A stretch of DNA of 64,000 bases from Lewinellaceae bacterium (lineage in GTDB: Bacteria; Bacteroidota; Bacteroidia; Chitinophagales; Saprospiraceae): NCBI GenBank assembly GCA_020636075.1, contig JACJYO010000003.1:744001-808000 (forward strand), written 5' to 3'. Numbering within the stretch: position 1 is the first letter of the stretch; every line of letters begins with the position of its first letter. The translations under genes and the position numbers were made by a program. Positions 36,610-44,800 of the stretch are shown here, one piece after another. A model generated the notes under the pieces. It was not told where the DNA came from. It was given only the letters and a program-made list of their open reading frames with translations, and did no database searches.

Positions 36610-37831
36610 AAAACTTGGTTTTAACAGAATGGCTTAGGTCGCGAAAATAGAGTACTGCAATGCCCTGCCCATCCAAATGCTGCAGCAGGCTGTGCCCGGT
36701 AATCGAAAGTGGCGTAGTGACAATCCAGTTCAGGCCATTGTTCCAAACGCGATGATGCGGGAAATTTTCAAGCGCCTGTTGCAGTTCGGTAAAGCGCAGC
36801 GAACAGCCGAGTTCATAGACATTTTGTTTGCGATGCACACCCAGGCTGCTGGTTGCTCCGAGGTTCTCCAACCGACCGCCCCGCATGAACAACATCTGGT
36901 CGGCCACAGCCTCGGTTTCATGCAGATGCTGGGAACTGATCAGCACAGCCATCGGGCGGCGCAGGGATTTTGTCAGATTGCGCAAGTCGTTCAGCACCAC
37001 AAACTGGGTTTTCACATCCAGAAAGGCCAACGGCTCGTCAATGATAAGCAGCTGTGCTTGCCATACCAGGGCTTTCGCCAGTGAAAAGCGCAGTTTGTAT
37101 CCGCCGGACAACTCCATCCAATCATTTTGCAAGTGCAAACCAAGGCCCATGCGTTGCACAATATAGTCTACCGCTTTTCGGTTCGCCGCACCCCGGAGGC
37201 CATGCAGGGCGGCTTCATAATGCAGGTTATCGCGCAGCGAGCCATGCCAACGCGGCAGATCTTGAGGTACATAGGCAATTTTTTGCCGGAGCTGAGGCCA
37301 GGAACACCGACCTTCCGGATCAAACATTGGGTATTCGAGTGTGCCCGAATCGGCGGCCAATTCACCGGCCAGGATGCGCAAGAGTGTGGTTTTGCCCGTG
37401 GCATTTTCACCCACGAGGCCTGTGATTTGCCCCAGGTGCAACTCCAGTTTGTCCAGTTGCAGGGTGAATCCGCTGGAAGGATACCGTTTAACAATATTTT
37501 TGGCGCGCAAAACCAGGTCGTTGGGCGCTGATTGGTGGCTTACAGCCTGCGCCAGCGCGTTTTCCTTTGCTGCAAAAGCTTGCTGCGTAGCGGGGTCATA
37601 CTCTGCCGCGATTTGCGCCGCCAGAGCATCCAGTTGTTTAATAATGCGCCGTTTTTCACCCTGGCTTTCCGATTCGGTGAGTTGAATTTTTAGCAGGATT
37701 ACTTCATCCTCGCGTTCCAGGGAAGCCGCAAATTGCCGTGCAAAATCAACCAACAAACCAGCCCCGCGCTCCGGATGTTCGCGGATGACCTGCCGAATAG
37801 CATCGGCGCGATGTTGAACAGATTCGATCAT
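36593..37831 (-). CDS. ABC transporter ATPase with N-terminal effector-associated-like domain
   Basis: 412 residues. The ABC core runs from about 100: LVLRAKNIVKRYPSSGFTLQ, Walker A GENATGKTT (about 141-149), Q-loop region, signature MELSGGYKLRFSLAKAL, Walker B LLIIDEPLAFLD and switch SSQHLHE. Unlike ordinary ABC subunits it has an 85-residue helical N-terminus (DAIRQVIREHPERGAGLLVD, EREDEVILLKIQL, GEKRRIIKQLDALAAQI). The pattern aligns with the separate protein encoded just upstream and with EAD11-type effector-associated domains, which join partners by like-with-like contact. It is coupled at its start to that gene (ATGA overlap) and at its end to the membrane protein. The system could be a conflict effector driven by the ABC motor, but this is inference. 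Confidence 0.75.
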   Translation of the reverse strand: MIESVQHRADAIRQVIREHPERGAGLLVDFARQFAASLEREDEVILLKIQLTESESQGEKRRIIKQLDALAAQIAAEYDPATQQAFAAKENALAQAVSHQSAPNDLVLRAKNIVKRYPSSGFTLQLDKLELHLGQITGLVGENATGKTTLLRILAGELAADSGTLEYPMFDPEGRCSWPQLRQKIAYVPQDLPRWHGSLRDNLHYEAALHGLRGAANRKAVDYIVQRMGLGLHLQNDWMELSGGYKLRFSLAKALVWQAQLLIIDEPLAFLDVKTQFVVLNDLRNLTKSLRRPMAVLISSQHLHETEAVADQMLFMRGGRLENLGATSSLGVHRKQNVYELGCSLRFTELQQALENFPHHRVWNNGLNWIVTTPLSITGHSLLQHLDGQGIAVLYFRDLSHSVKTKFYEDDL

Positions 37832-38112
37832 GCGCGATTCAGTTTTGAACAGGCTGTGTTCAGGGTGGTCAATATCCGGTGGGCAATCTGGCGCTTGTTC
37901 CGTTTTGCCTCCTGTCGTTCGACTAATTCCTGGCGGGTTTCTTTTTCCAACTCCGTAAAATCCATGCTGATCAAAACAGCCTCGTCTTCCATGAACGGCT
38001 GAAAATCGCGCATAAAATCGATGAGCCGGCGCACGGCATCGGCTACTGCATCGGCTGCGATACAGTCCTTGATCTCGTTTCGTCGGCCCAGTATGTCGTT
38101 TGGAGGAATCAA
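37828..38112 (-). CDS. Stand-alone effector-associated-like (EAD11-type) protein
   Basis: About 94 residues from a TTG at 38112. No ATG exists before the domain, and the only earlier in-frame start (TTG at 38208) lies inside a hairpin repeat. A -7 box TAGATTTG at 38145-38152 supports the later start. The fold is a compact helical unit: IKDCIAADAVADAVRRLIDF, then DEAVLISMDFTELEKETRQE and NKRQIAHRILTTL. The middle (hydrophobic, then a lysine/glutamate-rich helix, then the terminal R..I helix) is what EAD11 looks like and also what the start of the ABC subunit looks like. It overlaps that gene by 4 nt. No catalytic residues are evident, so it is probably an adaptor. Confidence 0.6.
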   Translation of the reverse strand: MIPPNDILGRRNEIKDCIAADAVADAVRRLIDFMRDFQPFMEDEAVLISMDFTELEKETRQELVERQEAKRNKRQIAHRILTTLNTACSKLNRA

Positions 38113-38144
38113 GCGCGGGTGTCGGATTTGCAGATTATGTAGTG

Positions 38145-38152
38145 CAAATCTA
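38145..38152 (-). promoter_or_regulatory. -7 box of the EAD/ABC/membrane-protein operon
   Basis: TAGATTTG on the minus strand matches TAnnTTTG exactly, 32 nt before the chosen TTG start at 38112. No TTG at the standard distance was found. Confidence 0.45.
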
Positions 38153-38183
38153 GTTTTTTTGGATGACGTGGGGTAATTGTTTG

Positions 38184-38255
38184 AAAAATACAAAAACGGC
38201 GCGTACAAACCAATGAGGTTCGTACGCGCCGCTTGAGGGTCGCGAACCGGAGGTT
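38184..38255. repeat. 72-bp direct repeat, left copy, with hairpins
   Basis: It matches 41794-41865 at 70 of 72 positions, same orientation. It contains a 15-bp stem (38197-38211 with 38217-38231, one mismatch, loop AATGA) and a CGCGAACC half-hairpin (38241-38248). With the right copy it brackets the ROCO-TIR and PIN/antitoxin genes. A small CCCTGC/GCAGGG hairpin (38287-38309) follows before the ROCO stop. Confidence 0.9.
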
Positions 38256-38328
38256 TATGAAACTTAAGGTGTGGGGAGGTAAGGGCCCTGCTTGAGTATT
38301 TAGCAGGGAAAGGTGGAATCCAGGTATC

Positions 38329-40068
38329 CTATCGCAGTTTACGCTGTTTTTCCAACAATTTTTTCTTCCGCTGCTTCGCCTTATCCATAGCCGGACGTAG
38401 TTGCTTCGAGACTTCCGTCCAGGCAGCGTCTCGGTCGTTGCTTTGGTTGATCCAATTGCTGCTTGGCGCGGCCTGGAGTTTGGCGATGGGCAGATCATCC
38501 CAGTCGCATTGGCGCAAGCGAATCGGAATTACCGTTTTTGTGCCTTTGTGGTGTCCCTTAAGTGCCGCTTCAAACTCTTTTTTCCAACAAAAATCAGACG
38601 CAACAAAATCTGAACTAACAAGGCAAAGTACAATATCGGCGGCTTCCAGTTCGCGGAAAATTTCTTTTTCCCACTGTTCGCCGGCGTTGATGTCTCTGTC
38701 GTCCCAGATTTTAAGTTTGTTCAGCCGGATCAGGGGAGCAAGCGCAGCGCGTAGTTCTTCCAGATAGTCCAGGTCTTTGTGGGAGTAGGAAACAAAAGCC
38801 TGGACCGGTAATTGCTCGATTTCGTCGCGCATGACGGGTTCTTCCACACCGTCGAGCAGGCTTGCCAGGGAGACGTCCTTTTCCAGTTCTTCGCTGAATA
38901 CATCCTTTTTTCCAGCCTTCTCCATGGCTACCAGCATGGAGTACCGTTTGAACTCTTTTTTGGCGCCCGGGATCGGCACCATTTCATCATAATCCAATTT
39001 GGTGAAATCGGCGGCGATCTCACGTACAGTTTCACGGATAAAACTTAAAAACCGGCGCGGTTCTTCGCCGCACAGATCAATGCGGATTTCCTTGTCTTCC
39101 CGGTCGGCGCGTACGCGGGCCCGGGCGTTGAATACGGAGGGTTTGTGCAGTACCATACCTGTACGCCAGCGCAAATCGCCGTCGATAAATCGGTTTAGTT
39201 TAACCATGAGCCGCGGGAACACGCTGTCAGGCAGGAAGTCAGGAAAGCGAAGCACAAAGTGCAGCACAGTACCTTCGAAGCGAAATTCTGGCTCATCCAC
39301 CGGCAGTAGTTGCGGCACCACGTAGCTGTGATTTTCCAAAGGGAAACAAAGCTCAAATTCCTGCATTACCCGTACGATGTACTCCAGTTTGTTTTTGGGG
39401 TAGCGGAAGGGCTTTTCCTGCGTGTTTGTCGTGTTGAAATGCGGGTCGTTGATCACTGCGTCAAAGTCACGTTCGTGCATCAGGCCTTTCTGGCCGGCCA
39501 CGATGGGGGAGTTAATGATGCGGTACACGCCGTTGGTTAACCAGAGCGGGTTGAGGATTTGGGTGTCGAAGTTTTTGAGGTTGCGGAAATTGATGACGAC
39601 GCCGAGGTCGTGCAGGAATTGTAACAGCACATCCTGGCTGAAGATTTTGTCCACACCATTTTCAGCGCACACCTGGCGGAAAACCTCCGATTCAATATAG
39701 TCGGCTTGCATATCGGAAAAATGCTGCTTCACGGCCAGCCAGGCCTTTGGAAAAGGTGTGCGCCGGGTATCAGAGCGGGCAACCTGTTCTTGCAGCGCCT
39801 TTTCGAAATCTGCAATTCCTTCGTCATTTTTACAGGACAAGCGGTAAAACCCCGTGATTTGTGGGTATTTCTCCAAGAGCTGCTTGCGGTTTACATCATA
39901 GCCCGGGTTTTCGTCGATCTTGTTCAGCACGACCAGCACGGGTGAGCTGCCGCCAAAGCTGTTGGCATGCTTGAGCCAGTACTCTGCTTTTTCGTCACTT
40001 CGGCTGTTAAGTACCAGTATGTAAATACAGCGGCGGGAGAGGAAAAATTGGTGGGTAGCGTGCATCAC
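38329..40068 (-). CDS. Roc-COR-TIR part of an LRR-ROCO protein (downstream of a frameshift)
   Basis: 579 residues as an open frame. Read before its ATG, the frame continues HTHIWDFGGQEVMHATHQF, so the Roc GTPase G3 motif (DFGGQE) lies just upstream in this frame, and G4 is VLVVLNKIDEN. COR follows (about 120-400: FRYPKNKLEYIVRVMQEFEL, PVDEPEFRFEGTVLHFVL, DLRWRTGMVLHK). The end is a TIR domain (about 430-560): VQAFVSYSHKDLDYLEELRA, IWDDRDINAGEQWEKEIFRE, and SSDFVASDFCWKKEFEAAL, which includes the conserved Glu expected of NADase TIRs. The basic tail ends KKLLEKQRKLR. With 40065-41150 it makes one LRR-Roc-COR-TIR protein of about 940 residues, likely an intracellular sensor with a TIR effector. 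Confidence 0.8.
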   Translation of the reverse strand: MMHATHQFFLSRRCIYILVLNSRSDEKAEYWLKHANSFGGSSPVLVVLNKIDENPGYDVNRKQLLEKYPQITGFYRLSCKNDEGIADFEKALQEQVARSDTRRTPFPKAWLAVKQHFSDMQADYIESEVFRQVCAENGVDKIFSQDVLLQFLHDLGVVINFRNLKNFDTQILNPLWLTNGVYRIINSPIVAGQKGLMHERDFDAVINDPHFNTTNTQEKPFRYPKNKLEYIVRVMQEFELCFPLENHSYVVPQLLPVDEPEFRFEGTVLHFVLRFPDFLPDSVFPRLMVKLNRFIDGDLRWRTGMVLHKPSVFNARARVRADREDKEIRIDLCGEEPRRFLSFIRETVREIAADFTKLDYDEMVPIPGAKKEFKRYSMLVAMEKAGKKDVFSEELEKDVSLASLLDGVEEPVMRDEIEQLPVQAFVSYSHKDLDYLEELRAALAPLIRLNKLKIWDDRDINAGEQWEKEIFRELEAADIVLCLVSSDFVASDFCWKKEFEAALKGHHKGTKTVIPIRLRQCDWDDLPIAKLQAAPSSNWINQSNDRDAAWTEVSKQLRPAMDKAKQRKKKLLEKQRKLR

Positions 40069-41150
40069 CTCCTGCCCGCCAAAGTCCCAGATATGAGTAT
40101 GGATAGTGTCGCCTCAATCTCAAAAGGCGTTTTACGGATGCGGATGCCATGGGTTTGGCTCTCTTTGGGGTTGAAGGTTTCTTTTCGGATGCGTTTGATT
40201 AGAGAGGTTTTACCTGCGGCGCCTTCACCAAGGAAGATGATTTTTAGTTCGTTAAGTGGGGTGCGGTCGTCGCCAAGCTGGTCGAAAAACTCAAGAATTG
40301 CTTCATTGCCTTCCTGAGCGAATTCTACAGGAGGGATGATTAATGGTGTTCCTTTTAAGAGTATAAAACTTTTTTGACGGGATTGCGAGGAAATATATTC
40401 CTCAAAATCTTGCCATTTAACAGGAATTCCTTTTTGGATCAATAATTTAATTGGTGATAAATCTGTCAATAGGGTGTTAAAACAGGAAAGAGCATGTAAA
40501 TTAGTTAGATGAGCTTTTATTGGTGAAAGATCAGTAATATGAGTGCCATCGCAGTGTAACTCTTCCAATTTGTGTAAGTTAGAAAGCGCTTCCAAATCTG
40601 ATACATGCGTGTTGAAGCACAATAAATCTGTTAGATTTAAAAGTTTGGTAACCGGGCCTAAATCTTTTACCTGAGTTTCACCAATATTTAAATTAGCTAG
40701 GTTTGTTAAATTAGCAATTGGACTCAAATCGACCACCCGCGTACTTACACAACGAAGGGTGTGTAATTTTGAAAGGTTTGCGATTGGTGTTAAATCGGCT
40801 ACTTTAGTTGCGGAGCAATTAAGGCTTTGTAATTTTTTAAGTTTGGCGAGGGGTGCCAAATCAATTATTTGGGTGTTTTCACAATAAAGTAGTTCCAAGT
40901 TTTGCAGTTCGGAAACAGGGGTTAATTCATATATTCTTGTTGACTGAAATCGGAGCGATTTCAAGTTTGGGATTTTGAGAATGGGAGATAAATCAGTTAG
41001 CGCTTGATTTTCCCGAATATCCAATGATTCTAACCAAATCATATCCCGCACCTCTTCCGGGATTTTCTCGAGATCACAACTGGAAAGATTAAGCGTCGTA
41101 GCCTTTTCGGCTTTTGCTTTTCGAATACGTTCAAGGGCTTTTTCAGACAT
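40065..41150 (-). CDS. LRR and P-loop part of an LRR-ROCO-TIR protein (upstream of a frameshift)
   Basis: 361 residues as an open frame. About ten leucine-rich repeats occupy 15-260, internalin-like, 22 residues each (LTDLSPILKIPNLKSLRF, VVDLSPIANLTNLANLNI). A linker to the Roc GTPase follows, with P-loop GEGAAGKTSLIKRI at about 308-321. The frame then leaves the true path at about 40112. Adding one G to the GG of GAGGCGACAC on the minus strand restores IEGDTIHTHIWDFGGQE, the Roc G3 motif, in frame with the downstream gene. The natural product is thus about 940 residues. As read, it ends in the short ILISGTLAGRR tail. The gene is 12 nt after the PIN toxin gene in the same direction. Confidence 0.8.
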   Translation of the reverse strand: MSEKALERIRKAKAEKATTLNLSSCDLEKIPEEVRDMIWLESLDIRENQALTDLSPILKIPNLKSLRFQSTRIYELTPVSELQNLELLYCENTQIIDLAPLAKLKKLQSLNCSATKVADLTPIANLSKLHTLRCVSTRVVDLSPIANLTNLANLNIGETQVKDLGPVTKLLNLTDLLCFNTHVSDLEALSNLHKLEELHCDGTHITDLSPIKAHLTNLHALSCFNTLLTDLSPIKLLIQKGIPVKWQDFEEYISSQSRQKSFILLKGTPLIIPPVEFAQEGNEAILEFFDQLGDDRTPLNELKIIFLGEGAAGKTSLIKRIRKETFNPKESQTHGIRIRKTPFEIEATLSILISGTLAGRR

Positions 41151-41162
41151 GTGAAAATGGTT

Positions 41163-41570
41163 TTATCGGTTATCGTACCAATGTTTGAAATCGTCAAGCC
41201 GCATCAGCGCAATTTTAGGAAAGTCTACAGTTTCCAGTTTGCGGAAATGCCGGTCTTCGGAGACGATGTAAGCGGCGCCACCTGCTACTGCTGCGTCTAT
41301 AAACTTGTTATCAGTTTCGTCAGCCAACAAATTCCAATGGTACCAAACTTCCACATTGTTGACGTTGGGAAGCTCTTGCAGGGCTTTTAGAAAATTGGTG
41401 GCGGTAAGTTGGCCGTATTTGCGAAGCAGCACCTCTTCATATTCAAGCAGGATGTCATGGCTGACACAAATTTCGAAGTGCTCCTCCAACAGTGCTTCAA
41501 TAACCCAATGATGGGTTGAAGTGCGCGACAGCGATGCAACCAAAATGTTGGTATCCAGGACAAACAGCAT
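41163..41570 (-). CDS. PIN-domain ribonuclease toxin (VapC-like, COG1569 type)
   Basis: 135 residues, a complete PIN domain. MLFVLDTNILVASLSRTSTH holds the first catalytic Asp (Asp6). Next come ILLEYEEVLLRKYG with the conserved Glu, then ADETDNKFIDAAVAGGAAYI with the third acidic cluster, and VSEDRHFRKL with the fourth. These bind Mg2+ to cut RNA. It lies 3 nt after its antitoxin gene and 12 nt before the ROCO gene, all one direction. The pairing with a small upstream gene is the usual toxin-antitoxin arrangement. Confidence 0.85.
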   Translation of the reverse strand: MLFVLDTNILVASLSRTSTHHWVIEALLEEHFEICVSHDILLEYEEVLLRKYGQLTATNFLKALQELPNVNNVEVWYHWNLLADETDNKFIDAAVAGGAAYIVSEDRHFRKLETVDFPKIALMRLDDFKHWYDNR

Positions 41571-41573
41571 GCA

Positions 41574-41777
41574 TCAGGACGGCTCGTTCAACAGTTGTTC
41601 GGTGGTGTAGCCTTTCTCCTTCCAGATTTCCGTAGCGCCGGTCACCGCTTTTTCCATAAAGTAGCGCGCTAAAATCCGGCGGATTTCAAGCACTTCTTCG
41701 TCTGATACACCAATTGCAAAGAGTTTTAGCAATTCGAGTTGAACATTGGTAAGTGGTGGTGCGACTGGAGTGCTCAT
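41574..41777 (-). CDS. Putative antitoxin of the PIN-domain toxin
   Basis: 67 residues from the ATG at 41777 (MSTPVAPPLTNVQLELLKLF). Two helices and an acidic C-terminus (TEIWKEKGYTTEQLLNEPS) fit a short antitoxin for COG1569-type PIN toxins. It starts 16 nt after the -7 box TATTTTTG (41793-41800) that the right 72-bp repeat provides on the minus strand. The function is inferred from the adjacent toxin gene and the size. Confidence 0.65.
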   Translation of the reverse strand: MSTPVAPPLTNVQLELLKLFAIGVSDEEVLEIRRILARYFMEKAVTGATEIWKEKGYTTEQLLNEPS

Positions 41778-41793
41778 GTTTTATTTTTTTAAC

Positions 41794-41865
41794 AAAAATA
41801 CAAAAACGGCGCGTACAAACCAATGAGGTTCGTACGCGCCGCTTTAGAGTCGCGAACCGGAGGTT
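41794..41865. repeat. 72-bp direct repeat, right copy, carrying a promoter for the PIN/ROCO genes
   Basis: It matches the left copy 38184-38255 at 70 of 72 positions. The hairpin arms 41807-41821 and 41827-41841 pair as in the left copy. On the minus strand it reads a -33 TTG, 20 nt, then TATTTTTG (-7, 41793-41800), facing the antitoxin gene. A further CGCGAACC/GGTTCGCG hairpin (41851-41868) overlaps the RND stop codon region. Confidence 0.85.
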
Positions 41866-41869
41866 CGCG

Positions 41870-44800
41870 TTACGCGTGTTTGTCCCACCACTGCTTCACC
41901 TGCCAGCCTTTCAGGTACATCACCGGCAAAATGATCAGCGTGATGAAGGTGGCAAAGCCAAGCCCAAACACGATGGTCCACGACAAGGGACCCCAGAAGG
42001 CCACCGAGTCGCCACCGAAATAGATCTTCGGATCGCCGGTAGCAAACAGGCTCTCAAAGTCGATGTTAAAACCGACAGCCAGCGGGATCAGGCCAAGGAT
42101 AGCCGCCGTGGCCGTGAGCAGCACGGGCGTCATACGAATACGGCTGGCCTCAACGATAGCGTCGTGTACATTCTCGCCCCGTTCGCGCAACTCGTCGGTA
42201 AACTCAACGAGCAATATCCCGTTTCGCACCACAATACCCGCCAGCGCCACAATACCCACACCCATCATGATCACGGAAAAGTCCATGTCGAAAATGGCCA
42301 TGCCGAGCAGCACCCCGATAATGGAGAACACCACCTCGGTCAGGATGATCATGGTTTTGCCGATGGAGTTGAACTGCGTCACCAAAATGAGCAGAATGAT
42401 AAACAGCGAGATCACCAGCGAGCGCCCGAGAAAGCTCATGGCGTCCATCATTTCGGCATCTTCACCGGCAAAGTTGACCGTCACACCGTCGTACTGCGGC
42501 AGGGCCAGCAGGGCGGCTTTCACGGCGTTGACCACCTGCGTTTGCTTGGGCTGGTACTCGGCGGTGATGTTCGATGCCAGGGTGACCATGCGCGATTGGT
42601 CTTTCCGGCGAATGCCGGCAAAGGTGTTGCGGTACTTCACATCGGCCAGTGCCGACATGGGTACGGAGCGCAGCACGCCGCCCATGTTCATGTCGCGGAA
42701 CACGATATTGAGGTTTTCCACGGCATTGATATTCTCGCGCTGGTCTTTTTGCAAACGAATGTTGATCGGCACCTCGTCTTCGCCGTCGCGGTATTTGCTG
42801 GCTTCCTTGCCGAGAATGGCTGTGCGGAATTCGCCACCGATTTGCGCGGTGCTGATGCCCTCGCGGTTGGCGCGGTCGCGGTCGATCTGTATGTTGATCT
42901 CGGGTTTAGACACGATCAGGTCACTGCGCAACTCTTCTACACCGGGTATTGCCAGCGAATCGAGGTAGTGTTTCACCGCAATGGACACGTCGCGGAGTTG
43001 GTCAAAATCGTCGCCACGAATTTCCACGGAAATCGGCTTGGGTGTTGGCGGACCGCCCTTCTCCTGGTCGACAGTGATCTCGGCGCCGGGGATAACTCCT
43101 TTGGTCGCCTGGCGAATTTCGTCCATCAGCGCTTTGGTGCTCACCCCGTTGCGTTTGCCGTATTCGACGAAGGCGATCCCCACCTTGCCCTTGTTGGAGG
43201 TGGCGGAGCGGTCAAACTGGTCTTCCGATGCATTCAGTGCCACGTTGGCGATGACAGACTCCACGATGGGATTGTCTGGTCCCAGTACTTCCATGACTTT
43301 GCCTTCCATAACCCGGGTGAGTGAGTCGGTGACATTCACGTCGGTACCCACCGGGAGGTTCAGGTACACATAGATGAAGTTCGGATCAGCGCTTGGGAAC
43401 AACACGATATTGGCCTGCCGGCTGGCGGTAATACCGCAGGAACCGATCAGCAGCACAAACATGCCGATGAGCATCGTCCAGGGGCGGCGCAGGGAAAATT
43501 CCAGAAAACGGGCATACAGGCGCTGGAACGCAGGCCAGAACTTGGTCTGGAAACGCTGGACTAAGCCCTCCAACACATAGCGGTAGAGTACAACGAACAG
43601 GGCAATGGTGACGAGCAAATTGCCCATGAAAAAGTTGCCGTTCAGGTAGAAATACACCAGTGCCAGGCCGTACAAAACGTAACCCAGGATGGTGCGGCGG
43701 CGGGTTTTTACCGGGTCGGATTTGATCGTTTCATCACCATCGCGGCGCATAAACCACACCGCAAACACCGGGTTGATGATGTAGGCAACCAACAACGAGG
43801 CCGTCAGGGTGATGATGATCGTGACCGGCAGGAAGTGCATGAATTTCCCAAAAATACCACCCCAGAATACCAACGGGAAAAAGGGCGCCAGGGTAGTGAC
43901 CGTACCCGATAATACGGGCAGAAACACCTCGGCAGCGGCTTTTTTTGCCGTGGCAATAATGCCGAGCTTTTCCTCGTGGTAAATCCGGTGTGTATTTTCA
44001 ATGACCACAATGGCGTCATCCACCACAATTCCCAATCCAAGCAAAAAGGCAAACAACACGATCATGTTGAGGGTAAACCCGAATGCCGGCAGCACCATGA
44101 AGGCGATGCACATCGACAGCGGTACCGACATGGCCACGAAAATGGCATTGGTGCCGCCCATGAAAAACATGAGGATGAGCGCTACCAGGATGAAGCCGAT
44201 GATGATGGTGTTGATCAGGTCGTGCAGCGTAACGCGGGTGGCGCGGCTTTGGTCGCCGGTGATCACCACGTCGAGGTTGGGTGGGAAATCAGTAGCCTTC
44301 ATTTCCTCCACGATCTCTTTGATCTTGTCGGAGGCGTTGATGAGGTTTTCACCCGAACGTTTGATGACGTTGAGCGCAATCACGTTTTTGCCGTTCAGGC
44401 GGCTAAAACTTTCCTGTTCTTCGTAGCCCATTTTTACCTCGGCTACATCTTTGAGATAGAGTTGGGCGCCCGATTGGGAGCTGAGCACGATATTTTTGAT
44501 TTGCTCGATATTGGTAAAATCGCCGCGAATGGAGATCGAGCGGGTCATGCCGCCGATGTCGACGTTGCCCGCCGAGATGGTCATGTTTTCAAAGGCAATC
44601 GCGTTTTCGATATCCCGGAAGCTGAGCTGTGCCGCAGCCATTTTGTATTTGTCCACATTGATCTGCACCTCTTTTTCGAGGGTGCCCACCATGTCGACGC
44701 GCGTGATCTCGCGCATTTCCTCAATCCGGTCTTTGAGTTTTTCAGCGTAGTCTTTGAGTTTGTCCAAACTGAAATCGCCCGAAATATTGACGTTCATGAT

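Noticed and set aside
37828..38208. Longer form of the EAD-like gene starting at TTG 38208
   Set aside because: That start lies inside the 72-bp hairpin repeat and adds residues unlike any EAD; TTG 38112 follows a TAGATTTG box.
41753..43324. Long plus-strand open frame over the RND gene
   Set aside because: His/Gln-rich translation antisense to well-conserved RND sequence; the same holds for 43976-45244.
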